Shown one piece after another: positions 1-12,300 of a stretch of 64,000 nucleotides of DNA. Positions within the stretch are counted from its first letter, which is position 1. Each line of letters begins with the position of its first letter. The notes beneath the pieces are model-generated. The model saw nothing but the letters and a program-made list of their open reading frames with translations, had not been told where the DNA came from and did not search any database. The position numbers and the translations under genes were made by a program. The DNA comes from Sarcocystis neurona (lineage: Eukaryota; Apicomplexa; Conoidasida; Eucoccidiorida; Sarcocystidae), in contig KL647306.1 in assembly GCA_000727475.1 (NCBI GenBank), positions 2,339,642 to 2,403,641 on the forward strand, written 5' to 3'.

Positions 1-3000
1 CCGCAGGGTTTTGCCCGAGGAATCAACAAAAATGCCGTCGGGCTGTGTCAGAGGACGCGTCTTGGACCTGACAAGACAACTATCTCACAATGTTTTTCTC
101 TTGTGTACAGATATGTCTACATGAGTGCTATTGCGGCCTACGCTCCAATACAACTTTGCAGAATTCCTTTTTTACAAAGATTACGTTGGTCAAGACACAT
201 TGAAGCGGGGCGGGCAAATTGCGGAGGTTTAAGGAGGCGAAGCGTGAATACTCGCGCCTCTTATCGCGTACAGGCCTTGCGTTCTCCACTTGGAAAGTGG
301 CGCTAAATAAGGGTGGCCTCTTCAGTGGTTTTCACGTCTTCGTACTGGACTCACTGCTTCTCGTGTGCTTAGTGAAAAACCGGTGTGTCACAGAAGTTGT
401 TGCCCCTATTTTGCCGTCCTACTACATTAGCTTTTTGCGCCGACAGCCCCCGCCGGCAGCCCCTGCATGTTGCGTGTTCGGGCTACTTTAGTCTCGTTCA
501 TCTCAGCTGATATCGTCGTGGCCTAAGCTTTTATCCCTCTGCTGAACTCCGCTTCCTACGGCTGTTTGAAAAAGGCAGACTGCGATGGCAGAAAATTGGC
601 GGAAACTGATAATTTTGCGCGATTCACGGTGTGTGCCATGTGTTGCGCAGCGAAGAAGGCAACATATACTGAAGTAAGATATGCAGCTGACATTAGCGTG
701 CTCCTGATCAAGAAATACTAGCACAAGAAGCTTCGTGGAGCACCCCTGGGTAGTCGTTTTCCTATGAATACATGTGCACGAATAAAACTACGTATGTACG
801 TATATGCAAGCATGTATAACTTCGTCCCAGCGACCTCCAACATTCAAGTAAAACACACAAGTATATGTCCATGCTGTGGAATACACACCTGTATGCGTAC
901 AACGTGAGACTTTACCGGCGCCTGAACTCAAGGCAGATTAGTGAAGCAAGCAGCTCTCCAGCGCATTTCCACCAGCTGCCTCTTTGACGGAAACCGTAAC
1001 CACCATGTAGCGTAACCTGTTGGGTCGCCCAACTTGTTTTTAAACTGCGTCTGTCTCTCTCCCTCTCCAAGTGCTCTAGAGTGGAAGGAGAAATTCCCTG
1101 GTGGTCGTGTGTGCGAAGTGCGGCATCGGTGCACCGACAACCACAGTTTTCCTCAAGAAACTGAAAGAGGTTGCACACTCTTTTGCGACTGGCGTGTATC
1201 ACATCCAAGCCAGCGACATAAGTTGATGGTTGGACATAACTATATGCCCTGACGTACACGTCCCACTTTAGGCGGACAGATTTTCCAGGAGCGTGAAGCA
1301 TATCGTTAGGTATGCGAAGAGCCTGACTCACGTCCATTAGTAACAAATATGCTACAAATGAATACGCAGGCGTAGCGCGCCAGAATGGAGAAAGATCAGT
1401 CCTCTACGCGTGCTGCTTTAAGTTCTGTCGGGGTAGGTTTCTAGCACGTGCGGCTCTGCAGTCCTCGCTATCCAAAAGCAGACCGTTTCCCGCTTTGCGA
1501 ACTTCTTCGCACCTATAGAGACACTTGTGTAGTAAATCTGTCGTGTTATATTCATGTGTAGGAGGGCAGTTGGTACGTATGTCAACTTTATACGAAGAAG
1601 CAGTTGCATTCTCGACTGCTACGAACTCAACTGAGAACACACTCTAGAAGATAGGTGATGTGCGTCCTTGTACTTGTGGACATGTACACAGATAAATATA
1701 TGAATAAGTGCACACGCGTTGCCAGTGCTGAAGTACTAAGAGTGGCACCGATAATGAATGTGTTAACTGAAAGAGGCTTTGACTTTCCAGTACGTAAACA
1801 AACCCTCTGCTTATCGTGAAGGCACCCCAGTCGACTCAGGTAATCTCCAGAACATAGACATACTATGACGTTAAAGAATAACAGACTACTCCTGTGTTTG
1901 GACACCCGCATTACTGAAAACCTGACGAAACTGATTTTTTACAAACAGGTGAGCGAAACTGGGACGCGAAACCTCACTTCGGTGAAGCCCTTAGTAGGTG
2001 TCACGTTGATTAAAGGAAAAGGCGGACCCTGATAGAACGCACAAGTACGTCTGCATCCTCCATTGCAGAGTGGGCCATTTTAACGGAATTACACCGTGCC
2101 CGTAGTATTCGTGCGAGTACGAGCTTATAAGCATGAAGCTAAAAGATATTCATGGAAAAAGCTGCAGCCTGGGTCCCTCTGTTTCTCTGCAAGTACACCA
2201 GTATTGCATAGCTGATGGGGACATCCCAACGCAGTGTGGCTGTGTTGTGGGTATCGGCTTAGTGGAAAAGTCACAGTTTCTTTAAATGTCACGCGCTGCT
2301 CTGTATTTGCATTTCTCTTGATCAGAGCCCATGCATGCTGCCGGATACCAGTAGTTGTGGTGAATACTATCGCCTGGAACAATTTGTATCGTCGGTTTCG
2401 TTCCTTTGCAGTGCCCGTACACGCATTCACCCACATGGGTGTGCCTGCAAATCTGTCTTCCCCTTCTGCTCTTGTTCCACTGGGTTCTACGTATTGCAGC
2501 AGAGGTCAAAACACGTCGTGATCAGGGAGCTCAAGACAATACTGCGTCTCGCTTTTAGCTGGTTTCGGTTGCCAGCGTGGTGGCCTTTTGCTCTATCACT
2601 TCCATTGACAGTGATTCCTGTCTGGACCACGACGTCTTCCGTCGAGTGCATGAAGGGAACACGAGGCAATACTCTCCTCCAAAATTGTTTTCCCAAGGAG
2701 TTGCTCCGCAGTAGAGCCGGGCGGTTTGTCGACTACTCTACGTGGTGAGAAAAAAGAAAAAGTCCCTCTACCCAAATCCTATACACCTACCTTCTTATTT
2801 GTAGACTTCGTAACTCTTTGACATGAGGCACTTTTTAAGGCGAGTGCGACACGTGTGAATGCTGCGCCGTGAAGCCAAAGTTGTGCACTTTCCGCGCTGC
2901 GTTTCCTGGGTACCAATATAGTAGCTGCCAACCACCGGTACACGCCTTTCTTCATCTTTCGCTGTGGGTGTCTCTTTCATCTGAGCAGGAGAAAGGGTCG

Positions 3001-3292
3001 CCTGAAATCGCTGCAACACCGGAAGAAAAAGAGCGATTCTCTTTTGTGTGAGGTCGCTGGCAGTGCTGGTCGCTGTCTTTCGTTTATCCTTGTTTTATCC
3101 TTTAGCCCCCGTCAATCATCCTTTCGAAGTGTACATCGTAGTGGCGCCAGGTCTCATATTGAAAAAATGAACAGCGGCAGCAGGCGTAGCCTGGACCGCA
3201 GAGTCCAGCGTACCACCGGAAGTGCCGGTGGACGTAGAGGCAAGGAGGCCACCGGCGCCAAGTTCAAGTTCAAGTCCTCGCTTGTGGAAATC
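1..3292. other. 5' stretch without a convincing gene
   Basis: Only short open frames occur on both strands. None has recognisable domains, biased composition or triplet-repeat-encoded residue runs of the kind seen in the real genes here. The longest (2335-2748, +, about 137 codons) has no recognisable feature. A distal exon of a gene lying to the left, or the 5' UTR and promoter of the gene at 3293, could lie here but cannot be shown by eye. Confidence 0.5.
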
Positions 3293-5212
3293 ATGTCGCT
3301 CCAAAAACTGCGTTACATCTCTCTTTGGCTTGTTTTTTCTGGCGTTCTGTGTTCTTCCCCATTCCAAGCATTGGGTCAGGAGAGATTCACAAACAGTGGC
3401 GCAACGGTAGTGCGTCGGGCAGGGATGGAAAATTCACCGCACGAACGCACATTGCGACTGTCTGCGGTAGAACCCAAATTCACAACACCCTCCACCGTAG
3501 AGTCACAAGCACACCTTGGAAATGTGGATGGTCTGTCTACAGCTGCTGTGTCAGCTCCGATTCGCCAGTCAAAACTGGCAGCAACAACGCTCCCAGGTGA
3601 GCCAGCTGCAGTCGCACTCACCTCCCAGTTAGTCGTTCAGAATGAGGGGAAAATTCAAGCCGAATTCCAGCCAGGCACACCGCTCCATTCGAATAAAGGA
3701 CCTGCAGGAATAGACGATCCACCGCGACGAAGAAGGGAGTGCCTGTTTGTGACACACGCAATCATCGCGGCCGACAGCAACGGAGAAGGTGCGTCCAACA
3801 GTGACAAAGACACTCAAAACAACAACGCACGCTCTCATTTGACCAGCAGCGAAAACAACGTTTCCACAAGCTGCACTGTCTTCGACACCTGCCGTCCCAC
3901 GCTTGGCAGCCCACCGGTATTTGGAGCGTCTCCGATCGCCGCTTCTGGTGACATGTCTGCAATCAAATTGACGCGTGAGTGTAACAGCAGAGTGTCTCTA
4001 CACCGAGCCAGTGATGGTTTGAGGGCACCAGGGGAGTCGCCGCAGCCGCCCGACACATTCGTAGCTGCATCTCAACCGAGTGAGCAGCAGGGGGAAGATT
4101 ATTATCAGAAGCAACGACAGAACAAGCACGAGCTTCTTCTGCAGAGCCTGCAGACCGGAAAAAGACCAGAATCGCAGCGAGACGAGAAACCCTCCTCCTG
4201 TCTCCACATATATGGGAATCCTTCTGTTGAAACGGATGTGGACGACTTTCACAGTAACAGCGTGCAAGTGGAAGGGTCTCCTTTGTGTAGAGTGTACACT
4301 GTTCCCCAGAGGGCACAGCTGGTGCGTTCTCTAGCAACAGAGGCAGCTTACAACTTCCCTTCAGTCCCGGTAGAGACAGAAATGAACGCATATCATCGGG
4401 TAGCATCAGCAGCAGGAAATACTGAAGTACCAGAGGTTGAAAAAGAGGCACTGGCACTGTTGTCCGGTGTTCGAGGACGACACAGTGGCACACGTCAATG
4501 GAGGCACACAGGAGCAGCATTTGCTGTACCAGGGCGTTTTCCGTATTATTACAGTACGTTGACGCCACAGCAGATGCAGATGCTGGCGGGACAGCAGCAC
4601 TTTCAGCCGCACCCCAGTGCGCAGTACGTGCGGCAACATCAGCTGCCCACGGTCACGCAGGAGACCGGGGCTCTACAGCAGTATCAGCATGAATCGCAGG
4701 CGCCGCTGGTGCATCAGTATCAGCAACAACAACCACAGTACTATCAAGGGGCTATGATTCCTCCTCTATACATTGGACCACATCAGACAGGCTCGGGCAC
4801 GGGAGGACGTTTTCGTGAAGGCCGTCGTTTTTCCCGGGACCATCTTTCGCTTCGACAGCGACAATGGCTGCAACGGCAGCAGCTACAGCAGCTCTTCCAG
4901 CAGCAGCAGCCGCATCTCCTGCAGCAACGCTATATGAACACTGTTACGCCTTTCGGCGCTTACGTAGGAAATGCCGCGTTTCATCCTATCGCTTCATCTG
5001 CCACCGTAGTGCCAGGACTAACCAACCCCCATGTGCGAGCTGATGAATATCCAGCTGTCTCTACGATAAGCGGTGGCCACACACCTTCCCTGAGTGATCC
5101 AAATTTGCTACCCTTGCAATACCGGCAGCAAAACGCAGAGGGCATGCGACTCGAAGCGCAACTGCGAAATCAGCATGACGCCTGGAGGGCTCGCGAGCGC
5201 AGTTCTGTGTGA
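3293..5212 (+). CDS. Secreted or membrane-anchored Gln/Tyr-rich protein, unrecognised
   Basis: The frame is open from 3044 to 5212 with possible starts at 3044, 3167 and 3293. I chose 3293 because it puts a classical signal peptide at the very N-terminus: Met, a basic residue, then the hydrophobic run ISLWLVFSGVLCSSPF before ALGQ, giving about 639 aa. Starting at 3167 would add 42 basic residues and turn the segment into an internal anchor; that ATG has an A-rich context (gaaaaaATG), so it remains possible. Residues about 60-400 are Ser/Thr/Asn-rich and low in hydrophobics. Residues about 400-560 are rich in Gln with Tyr and His (clusters such as FPYYYSTL, QQQQPQYYQG, LQRQQLQQLFQQQQ). No enzymatic motif or further membrane segment is visible. 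Secretion is inferred from the signal peptide; Tyr/Gln-rich secreted coccidian proteins make an oocyst-wall or matrix role conceivable, but nothing proves it. Single exon; stop TGA at 5210-5212. Confidence 0.7.
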   Translation: MSLQKLRYISLWLVFSGVLCSSPFQALGQERFTNSGATVVRRAGMENSPHERTLRLSAVEPKFTTPSTVESQAHLGNVDGLSTAAVSAPIRQSKLAATTLPGEPAAVALTSQLVVQNEGKIQAEFQPGTPLHSNKGPAGIDDPPRRRRECLFVTHAIIAADSNGEGASNSDKDTQNNNARSHLTSSENNVSTSCTVFDTCRPTLGSPPVFGASPIAASGDMSAIKLTRECNSRVSLHRASDGLRAPGESPQPPDTFVAASQPSEQQGEDYYQKQRQNKHELLLQSLQTGKRPESQRDEKPSSCLHIYGNPSVETDVDDFHSNSVQVEGSPLCRVYTVPQRAQLVRSLATEAAYNFPSVPVETEMNAYHRVASAAGNTEVPEVEKEALALLSGVRGRHSGTRQWRHTGAAFAVPGRFPYYYSTLTPQQMQMLAGQQHFQPHPSAQYVRQHQLPTVTQETGALQQYQHESQAPLVHQYQQQQPQYYQGAMIPPLYIGPHQTGSGTGGRFREGRRFSRDHLSLRQRQWLQRQQLQQLFQQQQPHLLQQRYMNTVTPFGAYVGNAAFHPIASSATVVPGLTNPHVRADEYPAVSTISGGHTPSLSDPNLLPLQYRQQNAEGMRLEAQLRNQHDAWRARERSSV

Positions 5213-6881
5213 GGAAAACCTGCATGCCTGTTCAGAGCGGTTTAGCACTAGGAGGCACGTGTCAGTAGCGTCTGCATATACGCAACTATATCCGCGGTTT
5301 CGTTAGCATCTAAAATCTACAGTGTAATACACATGTATGTAAATACCTATTCGCAAGGAAGCCGGCGGGAGAGTCTCCTGGAGGGGCGCCTCCTCTTACC
5401 TGACGATCGATGTGACTTAACGACGGCTACGGTGCATCCTCGGTGGTTTCAACTGTTCTCCTGTGATCAGTGCGTCGTCCCACGCACTCCTGAGCATCCA
5501 CGTCTACACACAAATACAAGTATGTCTTCCGGTTGAGTGCCATTTGTCCAGCGTGCGTGAGAGAGAGTGGTTGTATACGAAAGATTGTTTGTCTGTTTCT
5601 GTGAGTCGTAGACTTGCTTCAGAGTGAGGGTCCACGATTTCCCACGCAGGTTGAAAAACAGTAAACTGCGGGAGAACTCAACCTGGAAGGGCTAACACGT
5701 CAACCTGGCTTATGCCCCTCTAATAAATTTGTTGAGCTCTCCGAGTCCCGTTGCTTCATCTTCCTCTTTTCGTCTCTTTATTCGTTCAATTTTTCCTTCG
5801 TGTACACATGTACTCTCCCGCGACACACGTATGTCAGATTGGTTGTGAAGGGTAGGCAGGAATTTCACGAATAGTGCCAGAGTTGTGTCTTTTCGCCATG
5901 TCTGTCAAGCACCCGCTCAGAGATATACGACTGTTCTGTAGTGTATTAGCGATCCGGCCGACACACAGATAGGAAACACGACTGTTACAGGAGCGCAGAC
6001 ATGTGTAATTCTGCCACGACAGACGCCACGGTGGAGTTCATCGCCAAGGTCGCCACCTTGGCGAGAAGATGCATTCCTGTAACGGATCCGCCTCACAAAC
6101 GCTGTTCCCCTCCTTACTTCGTCCTTGTTGTTCTGCGTGCGCCACTGTACTGAGTGGCCGTGGAATCTGACGCACTTGCTTCCCACTGAGTCATCTCATC
6201 TCTTAGTACTGTCGGCGGACTACCCAGGGTGGACCGAAGCGATGGAACCTAGAAGCTAATAAAATTATGTAGGCCAATGTTCTCCGGATGATACATATCG
6301 CCGTCTGCGGGCACGCTAGACGTGACCGAATAATAATTTGCTTTTGTGATGCCAGCAGCTGGTGCAGGAGTTCTCCGCATAACCTCTGCAACGGGCCTCA
6401 TCTGCAGCCACAACACGAGAGGGGACAGCGGTCGTAAAACCCGTACCCGGTCTTACGCTTTGCTAATACAGAGCAGGAGCCTGCGCGAAAAGTAAAGCTC
6501 AACGTAGCGAGAGGAAATTATTTTACATATCTGGGGCGGCACCTTTTATTGAATGGTTCTGTAGGAGTGGGATTCGTCTCTACATCTCTTCGTGTGGGTT
6601 GCTACTACATACAATTATTGACGTCCTGGTACACTGTCTGACCTCGAATGTAGCGCCTCGCACTTCAGGTCTGCCCCAGTGGCTTCCAGCCACAAAAGCA
6701 GCAGAAGTCTGGTGTTACACTGGCGAAGGCATCGCAGAACCACGCTTCTTGCGCGTAACTCCAACGCACACACTGAGTGCACCACAGTAGAATTAAGACC
6801 CAAAATACGTAAGCTGAACCAGAATTCTGTGCACGTCCGAATGCCGACATGCACAACGTATTCAACTTTATCGCATGCATC

Positions 6882-6899
6882 GTATATATATATATATAC
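6882..6899. repeat. AT dinucleotide microsatellite
   Basis: Uninterrupted TA/AT run of about 18 bp in non-coding sequence. Confidence 0.85.
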
Positions 6900-7940
6900 A
6901 TCCGTGGTGCGCATCTTCACGCACACCTACGAAACGGCGCACAGACGGACAATGTTGTCCTTCACCGGCGTACACAGCTCGTGATGTAATCAGGCTGCCT
7001 TGTACTAGACGACGCCGAATTCTGCTGTAAGCACGCTGCTACGCTAATTTTTGTGTCCGAGGCCGTCGCGCCTTTTTCGGCTAATTGTTACCACAGTTTT
7101 GAGAGCGTGTCTCGCGTGGCAGTCTGCCGATCGCCATCTCTCGTGTACGCATCTTTACTTTCAGACACCTGCAGGTGCACGTGCGCACCTGTTTGTTATT
7201 CCAGTTGCTGCTGCCACGCAGACAGCATAGAGCCTACCTATTACACTGAAAAAAACGGGGACCAAAAGTGCCGAGTGAGCTTGTGAAAGGGAACTGCCAC
7301 CTACAGTAGCCGCCTTGCATCAAAGCACTGCTTGCAGCCCTCAAGCATCCGGCGGTGAGTGTTTCGCACATCCGCCGCTCAGCGAGACGCTACTTGAACT
7401 AGTTCGATCGTCTATATACATATACACGTGTGCACATATATCTATATATACACTTACGTACATATATATATACATGTTTATTTATATAAACACACACACA
7501 TGCAGGTATCCAGCTGGGGAGACGCAGACGGGCAACTGGCAGTTGCACGAACATGGCCGAGCATGCACATGGGTTTTTCTACCCCATATATTGTTGTAGA
7601 GTTTACCGAGTCAGACGGGTGCTGTACACATGCACTTGACATCTTGTTGCGGATGACCTAATCGGCATGTTTGTCCGCGATTACTTCTCCAGTTTCAGTT
7701 GAGCCTGCGAGCGTGCAGTCTCCTTCGCAGAACGTAGGTGCTTAACGCACAGTGCGTGCCAAACAATCTTACCCTTGTAGAGGGGTGTTTGCAAGTCCAT
7801 CTGTATAGAAAAGCACGAATATCACGCAGACCCAGTGACAGGCAAGTCCCGAGGTGCGCCTACAACGACGTGCGCCATCTCAAAATGGATCTGCATATGT
7901 GTGAGTGTTACTGAAGGTGTATGTGCCCGCGAGTAAGTGT

Positions 7941-7943
<3 letters not shown>

Positions 7944-7972
<29 letters not shown>
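7944..7972. repeat. AT dinucleotide microsatellite
   Basis: Uninterrupted AT run of about 29 bp, the longest pure AT run noted in the left third of the window. Likely length-polymorphic. Confidence 0.9.
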
Positions 7973-9350
7973 GGGCACAGGTAGGGAAGACCTCGGTGAA
8001 AATGGATGGCGGCTCACTGTAGTCGTCGACTGCGGTCGCTGCGATACTCAGCCTTCCTGTCACAAGCTCCTACACCTCGGTGCTTGACTCTGTGCGCGCG
8101 GTCTGTACAGCACCACTGTCGAGTATATGTACGGGGAAAAGTACTCCGCATGTACACACATATACATACATTCATATGGCAATCTCAAGAATACGTGAGG
8201 ACGACACGCGCCTATATGGTATTCTGAACAGATTTCAAGAACACGTCGCCGTGCAGAGAATGTACAACAGCTTGCTGCTGTCCAAAACCGGCGTCAAAGT
8301 CTGTCCAGCGTAAGACTGTCTAACCTCCGCTTTCAATTGTCGCACGTGCCAGCAGAGACAGTTTCCCTATTCAGTTATGCCCTGGCATTTACACAGCCAT
8401 CCACAGATATCTGCATGCACAAATATGTATACCCGTACTCTGTGAAGACGCCCATGCATACGACATGCACGCGCGATGTGTACAGCTTTGCATACTGGTG
8501 TAGGAGTACTTTGCATCTCCTCAACGCAGAAAGTGCACACTGCATTTGGTGAACCACACCAACGTGCAGCCAAAAGAGGCACGCATACAAATATAAATAA
8601 AAGTGCTCACAAAAGGTATCCACACGTATTCTTAGGCAGCTAACGACTCCCAGTTGTCACGTGCATACACATAGAAATACACACATATGTGTGTCTACGT
8701 ATGTCTAAAAAAGCGTGTACAGAAGCAGACGTGTACCACTCGCTGCTGGGGTAGAAGACTGCTAAGCAGTGACAACGCTTTGACTGCCCCCAGCGAGACA
8801 CGCTGCCCAGACACAAGCACGGGCGAAGGCACGCGGTGGACGGGAGTACTTCTTGTGCGACGAACACTCTCCCTTTTGACGACACGTATCTCTCCTATAA
8901 CAAATATCGTCGATACCGCGCCATCGCACCCCGTACTCGTCCACACAAAGAAGGGCACTCGTACGTCAGGATCAGACTGCCCCGCGTGCGCCCACGAATA
9001 AAATGAATTTCTGCTGCGGAGCTGCGCCACATCTCCCCTTCGGGCGCGTTTGAAGGGTACTGCCCTTCAGCAGTGAACAGCGCAGGAGGATACCCGTCAA
9101 TAGTTTTAGATCTCCCCCCAAGCTACGCATTTGTATTATGTATACATGGGGTGGCCACGTATCTCTGTGTGCTTTGTGGAACGAGCCCACCAAGGCAAGC
9201 ACACAAACACATACATGCACACACAAATACACACAGACACACCGGTGTTGAACACGTGTGCGACGTCTTCTGGTGATACGGTGTCTCCTCCTTCTCTTTG
9301 TACCCTCCCTTCTGGTTCCCTTTTTCCACCTCCTCGTCCGACTGAAACAA

Positions 9351-12300
9351 TCAGCTACTTTTCCCTCCTCTGCCACCGTGTCTGCGCATCAGTTTTTCGT
9401 ACGCTGCGTTGATTTGCCGCATGCGTTCGGTAGCTGCGTCGAGCTCTTCGGCAGCGGCCGGCTTGTGCGACGCAGCCGCCGCGAGGAGGTCGGGATGGAG
9501 CTGCTTGGCAAGCAGCTTGTACGCCTTCTTGATGTCCGCCCCAGTCGCCGACCGCTTGACGCCAAGAACGGCGTAGGCATTCATTTCCTGCTGCCACTGC
9601 GCGCTGCGCTCTTCCCGCGCGGCCTTAAACTCTTCCCCCAGCTTCTCCCACAGCTCGACAGTCGCTGCAAACCATCCTTGCTGCCGCTGGACGCGCCTGT
9701 AGTCGTTCAAGATGTCGCGCAGCTCCTCCCGCAGCAGGCGCAGCTCCTCTGCCCAGTCCTCAAAGTCCCCTCCCGCTTCTTCGTCCAGCAGCGACGCTGC
9801 GGCGGCTGCTGCCGTGGACATCAGCCGCACGTTCTCTCGTTCCTGTAAAATGTCGCTCGGTGTGTTCACACGCATGACCACGTTTGAAACGGCCAAAAAC
9901 GCGACCGCTGTCCAGCACAGCAGCACACAGCAGGCAGCGACTGCGCCGGCGGTGAACAGGAGCCGGCTCACCAGTCGCCTTCGCAGCAGTTCAAAATCCG
10001 ACGCCTCCACGAACGCGCGTTCCTCCACCACTTTCTCTGCAAGGAGCAGACTCAGACGTTCATCAAATTTTTCTTGCTGCTGCTCCTCCTCTTCGGACTC
10101 TCGGTGCGTCTCCCCGACCCGCCCTCCCGGCGTCAACTCCTCCCCGTGCTGGCCCGCAGACTGTGGCACCTCCTTCTCAAGCTGCTGCTGCTGTCGCCTC
10201 GCGCGCCTCGCTCCGCTGACGCCCGGCTCAACCTTTTTTTCGCAGATCGGCGTTCCTTCCTCGCGCCGGCCTGTACCTGCCGCCGGCGAATGCCCACCCA
10301 CTGTGGCGCGGCCTCGACCTGTCGGTGCTGTAGGCACTTTGGCTTCTGCCGCTCCACCTTTCTTCCCCGCGGATGTTGCACCGTTCTCCGGTCTGCGCGC
10401 GTCGACTCGGCCATTCTTCAGCTCAACAGCAGCAACGCATCCCTGCGTCTCTGCCGGGCGACCGGCTGCGGCTCCGCCCGTCGCTCCCTCCCTTGCGGTT
10501 TCCTGCCGCTTCTTCAGAGCCAGCAGCGCCAGCAGATCCCTCGCATACACCGTCCTGCCTGCTGCCGCCGCCTGCGGCTCCTCATCATACAGGCCTACGG
10601 CTGCGTAGGCGCCCGCCGTTACCACGGCAAGTGTGACTAATTGGGAAGTCGCGTAGAAGTCTGCGCGTCTCTCCCATGTGTTTCCCTTGTAGCCCAGCGA
10701 CAGGGACGGCAGCACCAGACGCGCGCCGCCCACGACCGACAGCAGCACGTCGGCCTGTACCACCGGCAGTCCCAGCAGGCGCAGCAGCGGCTGCAGCACC
10801 GCCTCGATGAACAGGGGGGCCGCCAGCAAACATGCCGTCGCGCCGAAGGAGCCAGAAAAGCAAACGCACAAACCTTTTAGCAGGTGCCTCGTTCGCAGCT
10901 CGTGGGCGTACGGCGCGTAACAAGATGGCGAGGCAAAAGCAACAAATACCGTGAGACCTCTGACGAGGCAGTGCAGCAGAAGTAACAGCTCGCGTTGCAC
11001 TGAGCTACTCAGCGGTGACAATTCCGCATGGCAGAACAGCAAATCCACCAGGTAGGAACACTGAAAGTGAGCCACGAGGCCGCGGAAAATCAACTGCCAC
11101 GGAAGCACAGACTTCCACGATCGAGCCCGCTTCGCCTTGCCCTTCCTCTCCCCAGCACTGAAAGTCCGTTCCCCGTCGTCCTCTGCTTCTCCTCCTTGTT
11201 TTTTTCCTGGTGCTGCGCTGCTGCTGCCGCTTTTTCCGTTAAGACCGGTACACGGGCGACTGCAGCCAAGATCGCCGCGCACCTGCAGTTCTTCGTCCGC
11301 CCCTGGCCCACCGCTGTCGGCGTAGCTGTCGCACCGCGCTGTCGCAGCAGCAACGCAAACACCCGCGCCATCTCGACGACCCTCTGCTGCTGACGAGGAG
11401 GCGGAGGCGGGAGAGGAAGCAGAGGACGACGAGGAAGAGCGCGCTGCTGCTGCTCTCACTGTAGTGCGTTCCCACGCAGCAGCAGCACCAGGACGCGGAA
11501 AGACAGCAGCTCCCGCAGCAGCACTTGTGGTAGACGCGGCGGCATCGCCGCCAACAAGAAGAGCGCTCGCCGCAGCAGCAGCACAGGGAAAGGCGGTAGC
11601 AGCAGCGAATGGCGGAGAGGACACCGCAGCTGCTCTACGGTCCTCAACAACAAAGCAACGACTGGTGATCGCCCCTCCCGTCTGCTGTTGCCGTCGTTCT
11701 TCTTCTGTTGTAGACGCAGCAGCGAAAACAGAGAGTAGTTCGGACTCTACATGGGTGTCGCGCAGCAGCTCGTTGAGATCTTTCTCTGTGAGGGCTGCTT
11801 TCCCTGCGCGGCGTCGGCAGTCGGCTAATGTGGAGAGGCCTAGCCGTTGCGCATTCGTAGCGGCTGCTGCTGCAGCGGCGGCAGCAGCGCGCTGCTGGCG
11901 CAGAATATTCGCGTGCTGCAGTTCCTCTTTCACACTCGCTGTGCGCGTCTGTCTTGCCTGCTCCGCTCCTCCGGGCTGCTCCGGCTCCACAGGACGCGCA
12001 GCGCGCTGCTGCTGCTGCTCTGTATCTGCCGTGGCTGCCTCGCTATTGCGCTTCTCCTCACTGCAGCCGCTCCTGCTGCTGTCACAGGAAGAGTCATCCC
12101 TGCCGCTTGCTGCTCCTTCCTGCCGCACCAGCTGCTGCTGCTGCTGCTCATACAGCTCCCCCAGAAAGGCAGCAACGTCCAGCCCGCGCAGTTCTTTCCT
12201 CAGTCTGCCGCGCAACGCTTTCTTCACGCAGACTTGGCGACTCCGCTGCTGAAAAGCGCGGACCGCAGCGGGCAGCCAGAAAAGGTCGAACACGGTGGAA

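Larger units (their letters stand above)
5213..9350. other. Intergenic stretch with microsatellites
   Basis: No credible gene is seen; open frames are short and overlap on opposite strands. The region carries AT and CA/TG microsatellites (near 6882, 7430-7500, 7944 and 9200-9245). The 3' UTRs of the convergent genes at 3293-5212 (+) and 9351-12641 (-) should lie at its two ends. Between 8.69 and 9.03 kb both strands stay open for about 105-110 codons, which looks like base composition rather than coding. Confidence 0.5.
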
